Positions 39,753 to 52,896 of a stretch of 64,000 bases of DNA are shown piece by piece. The notes beneath the pieces were generated by a model that was not told where the DNA came from, searched no databases, and was given only the letters and a program-made list of their open reading frames with translations. How positions within the stretch are numbered: position 1 is the stretch's first letter; each line of letters begins with the position of its first letter. The DNA is from Limanda limanda (Eukaryota; Chordata; Actinopteri; Pleuronectiformes; Pleuronectidae): NCBI RefSeq assembly GCF_963576545.1, contig NC_083641.1, positions 13,510,893-13,574,892 on the forward strand, in the 5' to 3' direction. Both the position numbers and the translations under genes were made by a program.

Positions 39753-42640
39753 CCCATTTGTGTCCCCATGACAACATTTCCAAAATGGCTGTGTGCATGA
39801 TAGCACGTGTGACGGAACCAGCTAATTCTAAAACACTAATTTCTAATAAAGGTACAGTTCAAACCTCTTCGACATGTAAATGCTTCAATAACATGTCCTA
39901 TATTTTATTAACCTGCTCTGACCACATGTCTTGAACAAATGATATTAAATCAATTTAGGATAAGCCTGAAGTGTAACCTCAGCCCTCGGCCAAAAAGGCC
40001 TGAACGCCGGGTTTAGCAAGAAAAAGTAAAGTAAATCAATAAACTCCTCTTTGCTAAATATAGATATCAACACATACATTTTTTTTAACTCAGACTTGAC
40101 CAATGTGTAAAAGTTCCCTGGTTAGTGTCAGTAAAACCTGACCGTGCTTCAATTAAAAGAAACCTGGCACATTTATGAAGTGAGGCCAGTGACGTTCATT
40201 CTCACGCAGCCTTTTCTGATAGATCTAAGGTCCAGCTTTATTACCTGCGCTGTTACAAACAAGGTGTGTGAACAATGAGCTTATTTTTTCGTGTTAAGCG
40301 ATGAGAGAACCCATGTGCCAGCTCATAAATGAGGCCCCCGCACTTTGTATCCGGAGGCGATCGGTAAACACAGCGTGATCTCAGTCTCGCTTGTAAACCT
40401 GCTCTGACTGCATGGGACAAAAAGCTGCAGCGGTGTCGAGATGTACTTTAGTTTACTTTCATGTTTCAGGAATGGACCTCTAGATAAATGCAGTCATCAA
40501 AAAACCACATAACAGGATGGAAGAATGTTAGAAATGACCCTCCGGTGTTCCTGATCCCTTCCTGTGTGTCCTGTGCCGGTTCACAGAGACGGGTTTGCAT
40601 GCAAGGGTGCTTCTGGAAAACCAGACTCTGGAGAGTAAGCAGATTTTTTGTCTAAGCAATACGCCCTCCTCTGTACGTGGGGGCACTTTGTCTGTAACTC
40701 GGGCTGTTCCATTTAACCGCTACTGAAAACAAACACAGAGAAGAAGAATTTCACACCCTGAGCACCTCTCGAGGCGGATAAATCAGCCTGTATCTCCTAT
40801 CTGCATCTCCTCCTCTTCTTCTTCTTCTTCTGCTTTTGTATGTCGCTGCTCTTCCTCTTTCTGGGCCATCTGTCTCTTCTTCTCCAGTCTCTCTTCATTC
40901 CACGCTCAGATGAAGCTCTGGGGAAAGACAAAGCTGAGGAGGGGGTTGGCTGTCGGGCATCGCTTTCACTTTTAATTAAAACTTCACACCCAAATAAATG
41001 TAGCCGAGTATCACACCCACTCATATCACCCTATGAAAAGAGCCCGCTGGGGCCAGATGTTTGCCTTAGCAAGGATAAATATCTAAGTGGCAGCTTTCTC
41101 TGTAAGGGAATCTGCTCCCTCTGTCGTTTTGTCGGATTAGCTGGGGTAAGGAAAACATGGGGATCGTGTTCCGTGTGTTTCCCACTCTCGGGCCGCTCAG
41201 CATAAACACCACGAGTTCTTGGCCTTCCTCACATCCGCCTCCTCCTCAGCTCCTCCACAGCTCTCCTCGGGCCCCTGGGGGTTCCAGCGCCGGGGTTTGT
41301 TTTAGTAGCACATAGCCCCAGAAGAGTGTTTGGTTGTGTTGTGTGTCACAGTGGGTGAGTGTTTGATTATGTTGAGTGTTACATGGTGCGGGTGTGCATG
41401 AGCAGAGAGGCCGGGGGACGCTAATCCTTCTTCTGCTTTGTCCTCCACTGTGCAGCTTTAGTGTTTGCAGGACACTTCACACTGGAGCTGTGGAGGAACT
41501 CATGTAGCCGCTGCTGCTGAGAGTGGGGGGACCACAGGGCTGTGAGGGTCTCACTGTTGTGTGCACAGGAAAAATGAATGAGTGAGGACTCCTTGAATAT
41601 GAATGCCTAGAAAGAAAGGATGAATCAAGGCCACTACAGGTTCTCAAACCGCTTTCAATGATACGTCTGTTTGGTCTGGTTCCAGGGGCCGTGCACGCGC
41701 TGCAGTGACTTTCATCCTAAAGGACACAGCTGTTGATACACTATGTTAAGACTGAAACCCCAAAAGTATTAACTGTGTATCTAATGCCTGATCTCTGTTA
41801 TTTCTCTGTGACAAAGAGCTCCATTATTTTCTTAAAACCTTTCAAATAGAATCTATGAGACATTTCTACATGTCATTTATTTATTTTCACACTTGAAATT
41901 CTTTGTTTACATTTAATCCGGATAGTCTTGGGATCACATTGCAATGGGAACACACTGACATCCTCGTCCTGTCGTCATCACTTACGTGAGCTTTGTGTGT
42001 TTGACATTGATTGGCTCGTAGATGGGGGGGAGGCACATTTCACACCATATATTTTGCTTCAGACTCAATTGAAAAGTCCAGACCAAACAAGGTGTGATAT
42101 CTCCCTAAGTCCCACTTACACACTGTCTTGCTCTCGTTAAGATTCACAAGCACACAAAATGCATCTTAATACACCTCTGAAAAGAGTCCCCAACAAATGC
42201 ACCATGTTATCTTGTTTGGAAAATCTTGAGTTTCCTGGTGTCTGAGTAAATGACTTGCTTTAAAGATTTTTTAACCTATGAATGAATGAGATTTGCACTA
42301 GGAACCTCACACATAGAGAAACTGTGGGGCACTAACACATTGGCTGACAGACGGTTGTTTCTGTCTTTTTATTTCTTCAATGAGTAAATTACAGGAAACA
42401 TTATTCATCTTCAATGTGATGATTAAGCTCACAAGTGATCGCAAAGGATAAAACACGTGTTGTTTGTGTGGGGAAGTTTTTGTTGTAAAATGACAGTGCA
42501 CTCTTCCCTTATGAGTAAGCCATGTTTAGCCCTGTTTGGCTGCGTTGAAGAAACCAGGCTGTGGAGCACCTGGCCCAGTTGGGCTCTGGTTTGGGGCTAC
42601 AGCCCGACCCCGCTAATAGGCACTATGGCGCCCCCTCCCC
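39753..42640. other. Intergenic, nothing recognised
   Basis: No supported gene. A short pyrimidine (TTC)n tract lies at about 40805-40830. Frames of up to 121 codons here have no recognisable domain. Confidence 0.5.
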
Positions 42641-42648
42641 TCCTCACA

Positions 42649-42649
<1 letters not shown>

Positions 42650-42744
<95 letters not shown>
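42650..42744. repeat. (CA)n microsatellite
   Basis: About 47 uninterrupted CA units. Confidence 0.97.
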
Positions 42745-42745
<1 letters not shown>

Positions 42746-43560
42746 TAGCTTAAATCACGTTCCACTTAATGAGACTCTGCCCTGGCCCGTAAACAAGCCC
42801 AGATGCAAACTCCAAAACATGCACAGGAAATGTCTCACGACCAGAACAACACAAAGATCCTGCCAGCTCATGCATGATGGGGTGTGAACAGGAAGGCTGA
42901 TCCTTGCAGGTTTTTCTCCCCCTCTGCTCCACAAGCACTTATTATCCTGGGGGGAAAGGGCCGCATGTGGTACTGCTGCTCCAGCTCTTGCTCGGCATGC
43001 CAAATCCTCGCCGGCCGCCAAGATCATCACAGACCGCTGCCTCGCTCCTTTTCCACAGCCTACAGTTACAGTGTGTACACAAACCACAGTTTATTCAGCA
43101 CTGCACCGGACCTGGCATGTCAGCTTTGACACGCCACAATAGGAACAATGTCTGCTCCTGCACAAAGAGTATCTCTCATGCAACAAGGTTTTTATTTTAC
43201 TTGTAGTGGGGCTGAGACCTTGACAAAAGGTCCAGTGTTAGAGTGAGTGTGGCCCCAGCTGGTTTCCTTTACTACACAGACTGGCTAATGTACAGTGATC
43301 AACTTGAGTCAACAGTCCTGGGCAGAAAAAGAAGGGTTTAATTGATGATAGGAATCTTTTTTTTTTTTTTTGGTCAAATGTGGTTGAACTGCCCTGAAAC
43401 GTCTCATTTAATTTTGTGTTAAACACAAACAACCCTGGATAAACTCACCGGCTACTTGCATAATGTGCAAAAAGAGTTAGTTAATTAAAAAGTTCATTTT
43501 GGCGAAACCGAGAATCCGGACTAAAGAATGGTTTCCATGGGTGATACGAGGGGTCTCCCA
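42745..43560. other. Intergenic, nothing recognised
   Basis: Short frames only; no domain or splice structure that I can support. A T-run lies near 43357. Confidence 0.5.
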
Positions 43561-43563
43561 CGC

Positions 43564-43665
<102 letters not shown>

Positions 43666-43929
43666 AAACTCCACACAGACTCTCAAGCCCCAAACACACA
43701 CAGCCTCTCCTTAATTAGCCAATTATACCCCCCACACAAACTTCTGAGCTACTTCACAAAGGACTTTTATACCTTTAGAAAGTCTGGTTGAGTAAAATCA
43801 CTCCACTGTTTGAGACCACATACACCACATACACCCCACTCACTCACTCACTCACTTATTTATTACATATACAAGAAATACTTTGTCATTTTGAAACTGA
43901 GAAGATTAGAATATTTTTGACATGTCTGT

Positions 43930-44282
43930 AGATTGTATATAAAGATGTCCGACATGACAGCTCCCTAAAAGTGAAGTCAAAGCATCTTGATTGCCCCCTG
44001 GTGGTTGGTTGCAGTTTAGGTCAGAAACCCTGCCTCCTCCATGTTAACGAAAGGGATATGGACCAAACAAAAAAGTAAGTTTGGTTTCAATCAGTTATTT
44101 GATGCTGTAAAAAAGTGAAACGGTGATGATTGACAGCAGAGACTGACTCATGTATTAGCAGGACATTAATACTGTGGCTTCATCTACCAACTCGCAACTC
44201 TGCAGACAGACTCCAAATGTGAAAGATGGCAGAGTTCGTATGCAGGATATTTAGGCTTCCGCTCCATCTATAATCTGTACAA
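43930..44282 (+). mobile_element. Dispersed inverted-repeat element, copy D (~350 bp)
   Basis: Starts with GATTGTATATAAAGATG and carries the AAAAGTGAAGTCAAAGCATC, GCCCCCTGGTGGTTGG and CCTCCTCCATGTTAACG blocks shared with the element at 32322. It ends GCTCCATCTATAATCTGTAC, roughly the inverse of its start. Confidence 0.7.
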
Positions 44283-44517
44283 CAAGTATGAAGCTACAGC
44301 CAAAATAATAATAATTATTATAAATTCATTGGTGTAGCATGTTTAAAACAGCTGTTACAATTTTTTTTTAAACATCAAATGCAACCGGCATAAAGAATGC
44401 AATAGCATTTAAAATCAAATACAGTAAAAGATACATTACAAAATCTAAAATCAAGAACATTAAATATAACAAGGGCTTCATCCAGACATGCATACTACAA
44501 ATAGAAAACATATGTAA

Positions 44518-44760
44518 ATATTGATTTTTGTGACATTGACCGGTCTCGGGGGGCACCGTTGAGCCATTTTGCGACGCCCATTGAAAATTCCTTCAGAATA
44601 CGTACATTTCCACCACTTTCTAACTTTCTGCAAATTTTGGTAAGAATTTGAGCATGGTAAAGCCCTCAAAAAGCCAAATCATTTGCCTGAATAATAATAA
44701 TAATCCTTACAATTTCAATAGGGCCTCACCTGACCTTTGATCAGTGCTCGGGCCCTAATA
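44518..44760 (-). repeat. Dispersed GGGCCCGA...ATTATT repeat, copy 2
   Basis: Read on the minus strand it matches copy 1 at 13513-13983: TTAGGGCCCGAGCACTG, GTGAGGCCCTATTGAAATTG, ATTATT run, CAGGCAAATGATTTGG, CAGAAAGTTAGAAAGTGG and CGTCGCAAAATGGCTCAACG. Confidence 0.8.
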
Positions 44761-46790
44761 AAACATAATATAATTAATGGCAAAGGAAAAGGATAAAATG
44801 AACATAATAATAGCTTAGAACAATCAAGTGAAAGCCTGAGGTAATTTCTGAGGGATGATTTAAAAACAAATTGAAGTCCTGAGTTATTTGCTTCCTCTGC
44901 GAGTGTTAAACTATTATAAGCAGGTAAACTCCCTTAGATAACAGGCGGCTCCAGAGTCAGCAGTGCTACATTGCCAAGTTTGCAGTTGGGCACATTATCT
45001 GGAAACTTCATGAATCAAGAGAGTCAATATGAAACACAACCAAGTCTTGAGAAGGGGAAAGCAGACGAGAACAAACTTCAAAAACTCCAAAATCAAAGAG
45101 TGTGAAATGCAGTGGAGAATAGCAGATCCTTACCCTGAGCCCGGGGTGGGAGGGAGGGAGGGAGGGGATCAGTGCGTCGGCTCTGCGCTCTCTGAACACC
45201 GAGCCGAGGGGGGAGCCTTTGATGGCGGAGCGTGACATGAGCACATTTAGGATGGGGTTGCAGCGACAGTGTGACAGCAGACGCACTTGCCAGACACACG
45301 ACTGAGCCCCGGATCTGACGGGGTTGTGATCCACTCTGCTACCTGCTGACAGACAATTTAGTGCCTGAACTCGTGACTCACATCAACTCTCTCGCTTTAA
45401 CTGTCCCACCGGGGCCTTTCCTCTTGTTTTAAAAAAGCTCGACTCAAGAGTTGATAGATGCTAAGCTCTCGTACCCTCGCACTGATTTCATGTCTTCCAG
45501 CATTTTCAAACTGCCACGGATTTTAATGTTGAATCTACACCGCTGCTGGAGCCGCACTATTGGGCGATCATTCTTTAGTAGTTCAGTCGATGGCACAAAC
45601 AAAAAACCACGGGGGTTTAAAGATGTTCACGAGGGTCAGAGTGGGTTTCAGGGCTGAACTTAGACTCCCACATCCTGTCCTTTTACACTCCCTCCCTTTA
45701 AAGTGTTTCTAAAAGCAGTCCTTGCACGGGTTTGTGCTCTTTGTTGATGCTGTTTTCACTCTTTTTTTCCCGTCCTTTGTAACTCCTGCTCCCTCTCTTT
45801 TTCTCTGGGGAGAGACTCTTTGGTACAAGAGATTAGAGCGGGTGCTGCCTAGCAACTGAATAAAAATGGCAGCTACAAAAGGGGCGCTCTCACTCTCCAA
45901 CGTCTGACCTACATAATCCCAAGCCTCTGATCGTGCAACACAACAAAATGATGAAAGGCCCTGCTGGGATTTAACCCTCAAACAAATACTTGTCATCGCT
46001 GACCCCCCGGCTCAAAGAGCGATCGCGCCTCCTGTGAAAAACACTGAAGGGTGACTTCTGAAAATCTTGATGGTGCCTAATTAGAAAGGCAGAAGAGGCT
46101 GTGAACACTATTGGAAATGAGATGAATGCATTTGAGGAGATGGCAGCAGAGTGGCAAAGGAGATTAACAGTGATCACAGCAATGCTGTTGGCTTCAGAGA
46201 GCGAGAGCGAGCGGCGGAACCTCCCTCTGTTCACTGATTCATCTCTCCTTCAGCCACAGGCAGACCGAGCACAGGAATGAGCACAGAGGGATGAGAAAGC
46301 TTTACTTCTCTGTCTTCTGCTTGTTGATCAAAGGAACTGAAAAACCACATGGAGTGAAAAGATACAGCAAAAAAAAAAGATGGAAACTTTTTCTTGAAAC
46401 TTTCTCCACCCGCAGTGTTTGGTAATATCATCTGAACAGCCTTTAGTGCTTGGTACCACTTTGTCCTGTGCCCACGCTCCTGCCCTGTCTGCACCTTTGA
46501 CACCTCTGACCTTACATGACTTTACTGGATTTCCCAACAATACTGGACAAGACGTGTATTCCGTCTTTGTAGGAACAAGATCTAGATGTAATCTAGATTG
46601 TATATGAATCCCTGTGGAATAAAAGTAAGACATCAGTCACTGCTTGAAGAGAGAAGATCACTCTGCTTTACAGAAGCCTTTTCATGCCATTCACGATAAA
46701 GCCCATTTTATATTATGATTTTAACGTAACAAATGTCCCTGTATTTTTCTTATGTTTTTAATTTTGAACACTTCTCGAGGTAAAGAAACT
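44761..46790. other. Intergenic, possible regulatory block at 45960-46260
   Basis: No gene recognised. The part around 46070-46210 (GAAATGAGATGAATGCATTT, GGAGATTAACAGTGATCACA) lacks repeats and has the look of conserved non-coding DNA, but this is an impression only. Confidence 0.3.
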
Positions 46791-47135
46791 CCATCCATCC
46801 ATCATCAATTCCTACCGCTTATCCGGTAAGGGTTGGGGGAAGCTAGAGCCAATCCCACTAGACCTTTGGTGAGAAGCAGGGTACACCCTGTTCAGGTTGC
46901 CAGCATATCACAGGGCCAACAAACAGCTGGCCAACAACTATACACTCACATCCATGAGTCTCAAAATATCCTAAACAAAGTCTGCATGTCTTCTGACTTT
47001 GAGAGGAAGCTGGAGAAAACCCACTCAGACACATGGAGAACATGCAAACTCCACAATAAAAGACACCAAAGACCTTGTTGCTCTGAGGTAACAGTGCTAA
47101 CAGCAGCATCCCCATGCCGCCCCAATTCAAACATA
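46790..47135 (+). repeat. Retroposon-like dispersed repeat
   Basis: Opens with (CATC)n and CCGCTTATCCGGTAAGGGT, then AGCCAATCCCA, CAGGGTACACCCTG, CATGTCTTCTGACT, GGAGAAAACCCACTCAGACA, CATGGAGAACATGCAAACTC and CAGTGCTAACAGCAGC, ending CATGCCGCCCC. These are the ordered landmarks of a very common vertebrate/fish interspersed repeat, probably derived from a non-LTR retroelement tail. Confidence 0.75.
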
Positions 47136-47544
47136 ACTTGATATCTTATGTGCATGTGGAAGTGTAACCAAGAGGCTCTGTGTTAAAATGAAACAATCCA
47201 AAATCCCAATCCCAAAGTGATTTAATCCAAAATCCTGATGTTGCCACCAGTTCCATTCCTGAAATGTGTGTCACGGTTTATAGACTTCAGTGTTTGTATT
47301 CATACCTTTTTATACCTTGTTTTGAGGTTAAAGTCCTGTTTAAGGATTGCTCCAATAAAAATTACAATGTTCTGTTTTTTGTGAATGTGCCAAGGTAGAT
47401 TTTTATAGTCAATGGAGGTGAAGACAACAGCTCTCATGATCCCACTCTGATTCATGACATCATCAATCTAGGTCTTTTGTCATTGTTTTGATTCAGGAAA
47501 CCCTAGTGGGCGAAGATACATATTTGACATTGGATAAACAGTAT

Positions 47545-47720
47545 TTGCCTCTGCCAAGGAGGTTTGTTTAGTAAGCAGTATTACTAATAGATCTACCTGA
47601 CTGATTTGAAGGATATTTTGTGGAGGTGTAAAGCATGACCCTAAGGAAGAAACCATTAAGTTTTGGTCTGATCTGGACCAGGGACAGGATCAAAGAATTT
47701 TGTTTTACTTTCTTTAACAC
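47545..47720. repeat. Dispersed repeat related to 62060-62230
   Basis: TGCCTCTGCCAAGGAGGTTT opens the block, followed by AAGAAACCATTAAGTTTTGG and ATCTGGACCAGGGACAGGAT. Typical of a teleost interspersed family whose opposite orientation is seen near 62060-62230. Confidence 0.55.
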
Positions 47721-49500
47721 GGTGAGACAGGACGTGGATTTTCAAAGAGAGAACATTAGTTAGAATTTATTTTTATATCTCTAAACATGTCAGAATGGGA
47801 TCATAACATATCTTTGTTAATTTAAGTTTATGACAAGATTCCAGGTCTTTTAAGCTGATGTTTAATTTATACTTCATTCTGATTTAATTCAATTTATTTA
47901 AATTTCATTCCCTCCAGTTCATGTCTCTGCCCTCATTGGATGAAGATGAAAGGGTGACATCTGGATGTCTGGTGATTTACGTCCTTCATCTCACATCAAG
48001 TACATTTCCTCTTTTCAGTAGCAGTTCATCTCCACTGCAGTGTCCAAACGATCAGTCTGTCAGTTATGGGGCTTTAAGTCTTATTTCCTTAAGTGGACAA
48101 AACACTCAGTTGTGTTTTGTCCACTTTTTTTTTTACAAATGAAATTCTCTTGAATGAAGAGTCATATTCCTTTAATCTTGTGCAGCAATTAGCTTTATTT
48201 GATAAGGTGACAATTGGAAAATAAAAATAGAAAAACAGAGTCATACCGCTAACAGTTGGGGATTTGCTGACCCAACATGAAAATGTAATCCTGACATATG
48301 GATCTTAGACAAAAAGTAGAGGTGAAGATTGGTTTATATTATTCTATTTAAACTCCAGATTAGTGTGTTTCTGTTGATTACTTTACATGTGATTTTGAAT
48401 TGAATAAAAAGCCTCTGCAGTGCTGCTCAAATCCCCAAACACTGAACGATCCTCTGTTCCCGAGAGCAGCCTCTCAGCCGGCGTGCTTCAAATTTGCCTG
48501 ACGTGATAAATGCTGCAGAAAAATTTCAGCTGCTCCCTCTCTTCAGCCTCTTCAGCACACTTGACACTGTATTTCAACGTAGAGCCAAATTCTCCCTGCT
48601 TTTTAACCTCGGGAGCAGATTCTTCTCAGAGGTCACCGTGTCAATGTTCACGTCTGCGCAGTGACCTGGGTCAGCAGTTTTTACTTGATTAAATGTGTGT
48701 TTGTGTCCTGTTCTAACAGCGAAAGCAGCGGTGTACTACAGCGTGTCTGACTGGAGTCCGGTTGCGTGGAGTGCTGAGCTGTCTGAACTCTGCTGCTCTG
48801 TGACTGCTGCATTTTCATGGAAAGCGTCTCTTTGGGGGCCTGCAGCTTTTCAATGCGCTCATTTACACATCAAAACAGCACAGGAAAGGGATAGTGCTCA
48901 AGGGGGGTGAGGGACTGCAGCAGGAGGGAGGGCAGGGTAATGAAGGATGCTTTATTTTCCCTTTCCCCCCCTCAGGGGTGGGCAGGGGGTTTAAGTCTAC
49001 GAGGGAGGCACATTGATGCCATAATGATCGCCTTTAATCAGACCCATGACCAGATGGAGGGATTTCTCCTCAGCAGACAAAAACATGGTGTCAGCATCTA
49101 AAGCGGGATAACCGCTGAGGCGTTTTTTACGCCTGAGAAAGAAAAAAATAAATTCCACAAATCCTGAGTAAATAGTATCGCTCTGTGATTCTTCAGAATC
49201 AACAAATACACAGTTCGCCTCACGGGCAACAAAATAAAATATTCCTGAGAAACCTGTGAGGAGAATGTGTTGCCTTTTCTGGGAGTAGTCTCCGTTTGGG
49301 CCCCAGACAAACTCGCTGCACAGTGCGACTGATGCTGACTCTGTTTAACCTCCTGAGCCAGAGGAGAAGAAAAACAGAGCCGACTCGCAGCCAAACTAAA
49401 TCTTTTGAATGAGAGGGAAGCGTATACTCGCTCCTGAAATTGGACGTTACGGGAAGATGGGGTGGGGTCTTCTTCGAAACAAGCCTGGTGTTGATTGGCT
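47721..49500. other. Intergenic; hairpin and possible regulatory block
   Basis: No gene recognised. It contains the perfect hairpin at 48091-48126 and a repeat-free stretch around 49010-49060 with ATAATGATCGCCTTTAATCA, which could be regulatory. Confidence 0.35.
48091..48126. repeat. Perfect 15-bp hairpin followed by a T-run
   Basis: AAGTGGACAAAACAC (48091-48105) pairs with GTGTTTTGTCCACTT (48112-48126) across a six-base loop; T residues follow. Confidence 0.85.
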
Positions 49501-49509
49501 GGCTCCAGC

Positions 49510-50130
49510 TCTGTAGACCTCAGGTGTGTGTGTGTTTGCTCCAGGTATTTCAGATTTTGTGGGGACCTAAACCTGTTTGCACAGCCACATTATGGGAACT
49601 TGTTACTGGAAAAGTGTTGGAAAAGCAAATCTCCAAGAAATGAATGATGAAAGTCAACGAAAAATGTGCAGAAGATAAGACTGAGTGTGTGTGTGTGTCT
49701 GTGAGTGAGTGTGTTTATAGTAATTTTTGTTACCTTCATGGGACCTTTTCCTTCATAAGCACAACCCTGTGAGGACCAGTAGACCTCACAGGGACCAAAG
49801 CTCGGCACTAATGAGGCAAAACGTCACTTCCTAGCTCCTGGTTAATGGTCAGATGTGAATTGTTTCAGGTTAAAGTTAGGGTTAGGTATAAACTGGTCTT
49901 GTTCAGGGATTAGGTTTTAGTTAGGCTGTCCAAAATGAATGGAAGTCATACAAAGTCCTAATAAGGACACACACTGTGTGTGTTAATATGTGTTTGTGTG
50001 GTCCAGGTACGTCTTATTTTGTGGGGACCTTAACCTGTTTGCATTTTGGGGGCTTGCCTTGCTTTTAATGAGTAAATCTCCAGTAGTCAATGTCAAAGTA
50101 ATGTCCTCTGAATTCATAGAGGCAAGTCTG

Positions 50131-50177
<47 letters not shown>

Positions 50178-50190
50178 TTGTGTGTGTGAA
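49510..50190. repeat. TGTGGGGACCT dispersed repeat with GT microsatellite
   Basis: ATTTTGTGGGGACCTAAACC (about 49553) and ATTTTGTGGGGACCTTAACC (about 50017) mark two copies. Between them are TGAGGACC, GTTAGGGTTAGGTA and TCCTAATAAGGACACA. A GT tract with TTTG interruptions follows at 50132-50189. This is a repeat commonly seen in fish genomes. Confidence 0.65.
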
Positions 50191-50454
50191 GGAAAGGTGT
50201 TCCCGGCAGCCACATCTCTGGCGCCAAAAGGAACCACAGCTCAAACAAACTCTGTTTTTGGAATGAAGCGTTCTTTCTTGCCTCTATCTGAAGCCCTGAT
50301 TCCTTTCCTCTGCGTGTGAGAGAGAGAGCGTAAGGAGCTAAAAATAGCCGTCAGTGACCTGGAAATGTAGAATTCATATTTGTGGGGGAAAAACAGAACC
50401 AGGGCAAAGTCGTCGTGTTGCAGGTCATTTTTCTGTTGACCTTTGTAATCATAA

Positions 50455-50459
<5 letters not shown>

Positions 50460-50498
<39 letters not shown>
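50460..50498. repeat. (CT)n microsatellite
   Basis: About 17 CT units, then TTTCTCT. Confidence 0.95.
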
Positions 50499-50499
<1 letters not shown>

Positions 50500-52380
50500 A
50501 AATAAATAAATAAAAAAATACATAAAGGTGAAGGGAAAGAAAACACAGGTCTAAAGAGATGTTTTGCTACAGAAGACCAACTTGCCCTCTGCACCACCCT
50601 GATGTCCTTAACCCTCTGCAGCTACCTCCTCCCTATCTAATCAGTGCAGCCCGGCGCAGGTGGAACAAGCTGGTTTGTGTCTCACACAGCAAGTGTTTGG
50701 TCTGTCTGGGTCGTGTCACTGGAGTGTAACCTGGGGAGGAAGCACGCGCCCCCGCTCAGGCACCCATGAACTGGAACATGTGGCTGAAAGCACCACCAGC
50801 CGAGTCTCCGGCTGCGAGCGTGCTCCAAGCAAAACAGGCCCCCCCCTTTTTTTTTTATAGTTAAATGTGATCCACACGGTGTCAGAGTCCAGGACTGGCA
50901 GCGCTCGCCTGCCAAGCCATGGACAGCGTCTACAATGGCTGAGTAATGAAAACAAAAAAAAAGGGGAGGATGTTGGTAGTTAAGCCACATCTTGTTCTGC
51001 AGGAGGAAGGAATATTTAATTTAAGTTAACTCAGGCGTTGGAAATGTGGTTAAATTACTGCAGAGATGCATCTTCAATTTAAACCAGTGTGTGTGTGTTT
51101 GGTAAATGAATACTAACGTGGAGCAAGCTGTAGTAGCATGAATCATATTCAAACTGCTGGAATGCAAATGGTGGAAAAATGAAAACAAAACAGCTTCTAA
51201 CCTCCGGAGATGTCAGCGAGCACACGCCTGGTGCATGCCGCTGAGGTTCCAGTAACGTAATGAAAACAAGCTCCCGGTCATCACACTTTTTCCATATTGT
51301 CACTCCCATGTGTTACTGCTGCTTGTGACACAATATCACACAGTCATAGCAAACAATCAATTACACCGCTGTCAAACACTGTGATTTCCAGTGTTTACTG
51401 TGAAACAACTTGCTGTGTGTGGCTCCAATTTATGTTGGCACTTAAAATGTTAAATTCTAAAAACTATTTATTTTCACTTTTTAATGGACCGTTTGAGAAC
51501 ATGGTGGCGCTTGTGCTCAATAAAATAGACTTTTATGACCGAAAAGTTAGATGCAAGACACAGTTTGGGGTATTTACCCTAATGAAAATAATGTTATACA
51601 AACTATTTGTACATACTCATGGGAGTTTCTGAAGAATTTATGGGTGCATTGTTTCTTAGACCCAACTAAACTCCCAGTGTATCAAATTGAATCATTTGAA
51701 TGAGGAAATTTGGGTGTTATGTGTCCTGGAATTCCCTTCATTAAGAAAAGGCACTTCCAAAAGCCACAAACCACACAGAAATGTTAATATTAGGTTTATA
51801 ATCCATCTACTGGATGAACGACCACGGCTCTGAGTGCCTGTGCTCGACTTGAATCTGTCAGTGGAACCATGCAATGAGGCTGAAATCCACTTCAGATGTG
51901 TCGCCTCACATCAAAGTGATGAGTGTTTGCTCGAGGATCAGATGGAGCAGCGAGAGGGCAACAACAGTGATTCTGCGGAAGGATTAAAACAGCCATTAAT
52001 TAAATATACTCCTCCGCAAGCTGCCGCTGCCATTTTTTTTTTAAGACTGTGATGCAAGCATGAATACTTGCCACGGTTTGTCACTCTATTCATCAGCGAT
52101 TCTCTTTGAGGATTATTGTTGGGGGACGCCTCTGGGATGTGAAGCATGCACTTGGAAGACAACACATTTTGGCGGGGGGGGGGAGCTCCCGATGTAAAAA
52201 AAAAAATTGAAGATCCCAGGAGAAGACTGGCAGGAAAATCCGGGACGGAAATGAGCAATGATTTGTGTCTATTAAACCTCAGTTTAAGTCTGTTGAAACG
52301 GTTGAATATTCATTCAAGACACATTAGAAGTGAGACAACAACAATAACACCAGGCAGCGAGTTGAACATGAATTCCACAA
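50499..52380. other. Intergenic, nothing recognised
   Basis: No supported gene. Homopolymer tracts occur near 50846, 52030 and 52175-52206. Confidence 0.5.
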
Positions 52381-52381
52381 A

Positions 52382-52896
52382 TTTATTATCCACCAAAAGG
52401 CCAGAACCAGAGTTCTTAGAAAAGGCACTTAATTTCCCTTGACCTTTAATAAATGTATCTAAACAACAAATCTGATAAAGAGGCAAGGTGAACTTTAAAT
52501 TAAATATATTTACAATAAATAAAACTTTTATACAGATTTATACAGTAAAACATGCCACTTTCAGGAGAAGGACAGACCGACATTTCCCAAGATGCCTCCC
52601 ATAACAGTCTAGCTTGTTTTGCTTTGCAACACTGAGCATGTTTTCTCCACAGAACACTATGAACAGAAAAATATGTGTAACAATACTGAACGTTTCCCTT
52701 TATGCTTTAAATACTGTTTATAGCTAGTATCTCCTGCCTGTACCTGTGTGTCCCTTGGCAGCAGCAGAACAGTTCACTTCAACCACTCTTCTTCTCCTAA
52801 AGTCTTTAGCAGCTCCTTACACAGGGCATTCGGTGTGTGTGTGTGTACATTTGTGTTTTCATTTTGTATGGTGTGTGTGTCGCTGCGTGCTGCCTC
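52382..52896 (-). other. fzd9: fzd9 3' UTR with polyadenylation signal
   Basis: AT-rich sequence after the fzd9 stop on the minus strand. The plus-strand TTTATT at 52382-52387 is an AATAAA on the minus strand, about 510 bases past the stop codon. Confidence 0.55.

Noticed and set aside
48091..48140. Bacterial-type terminator or microRNA precursor
   Set aside because: The context is a vertebrate genome, and a 15-bp stem is too short for a microRNA precursor; kept only as an unexplained hairpin.
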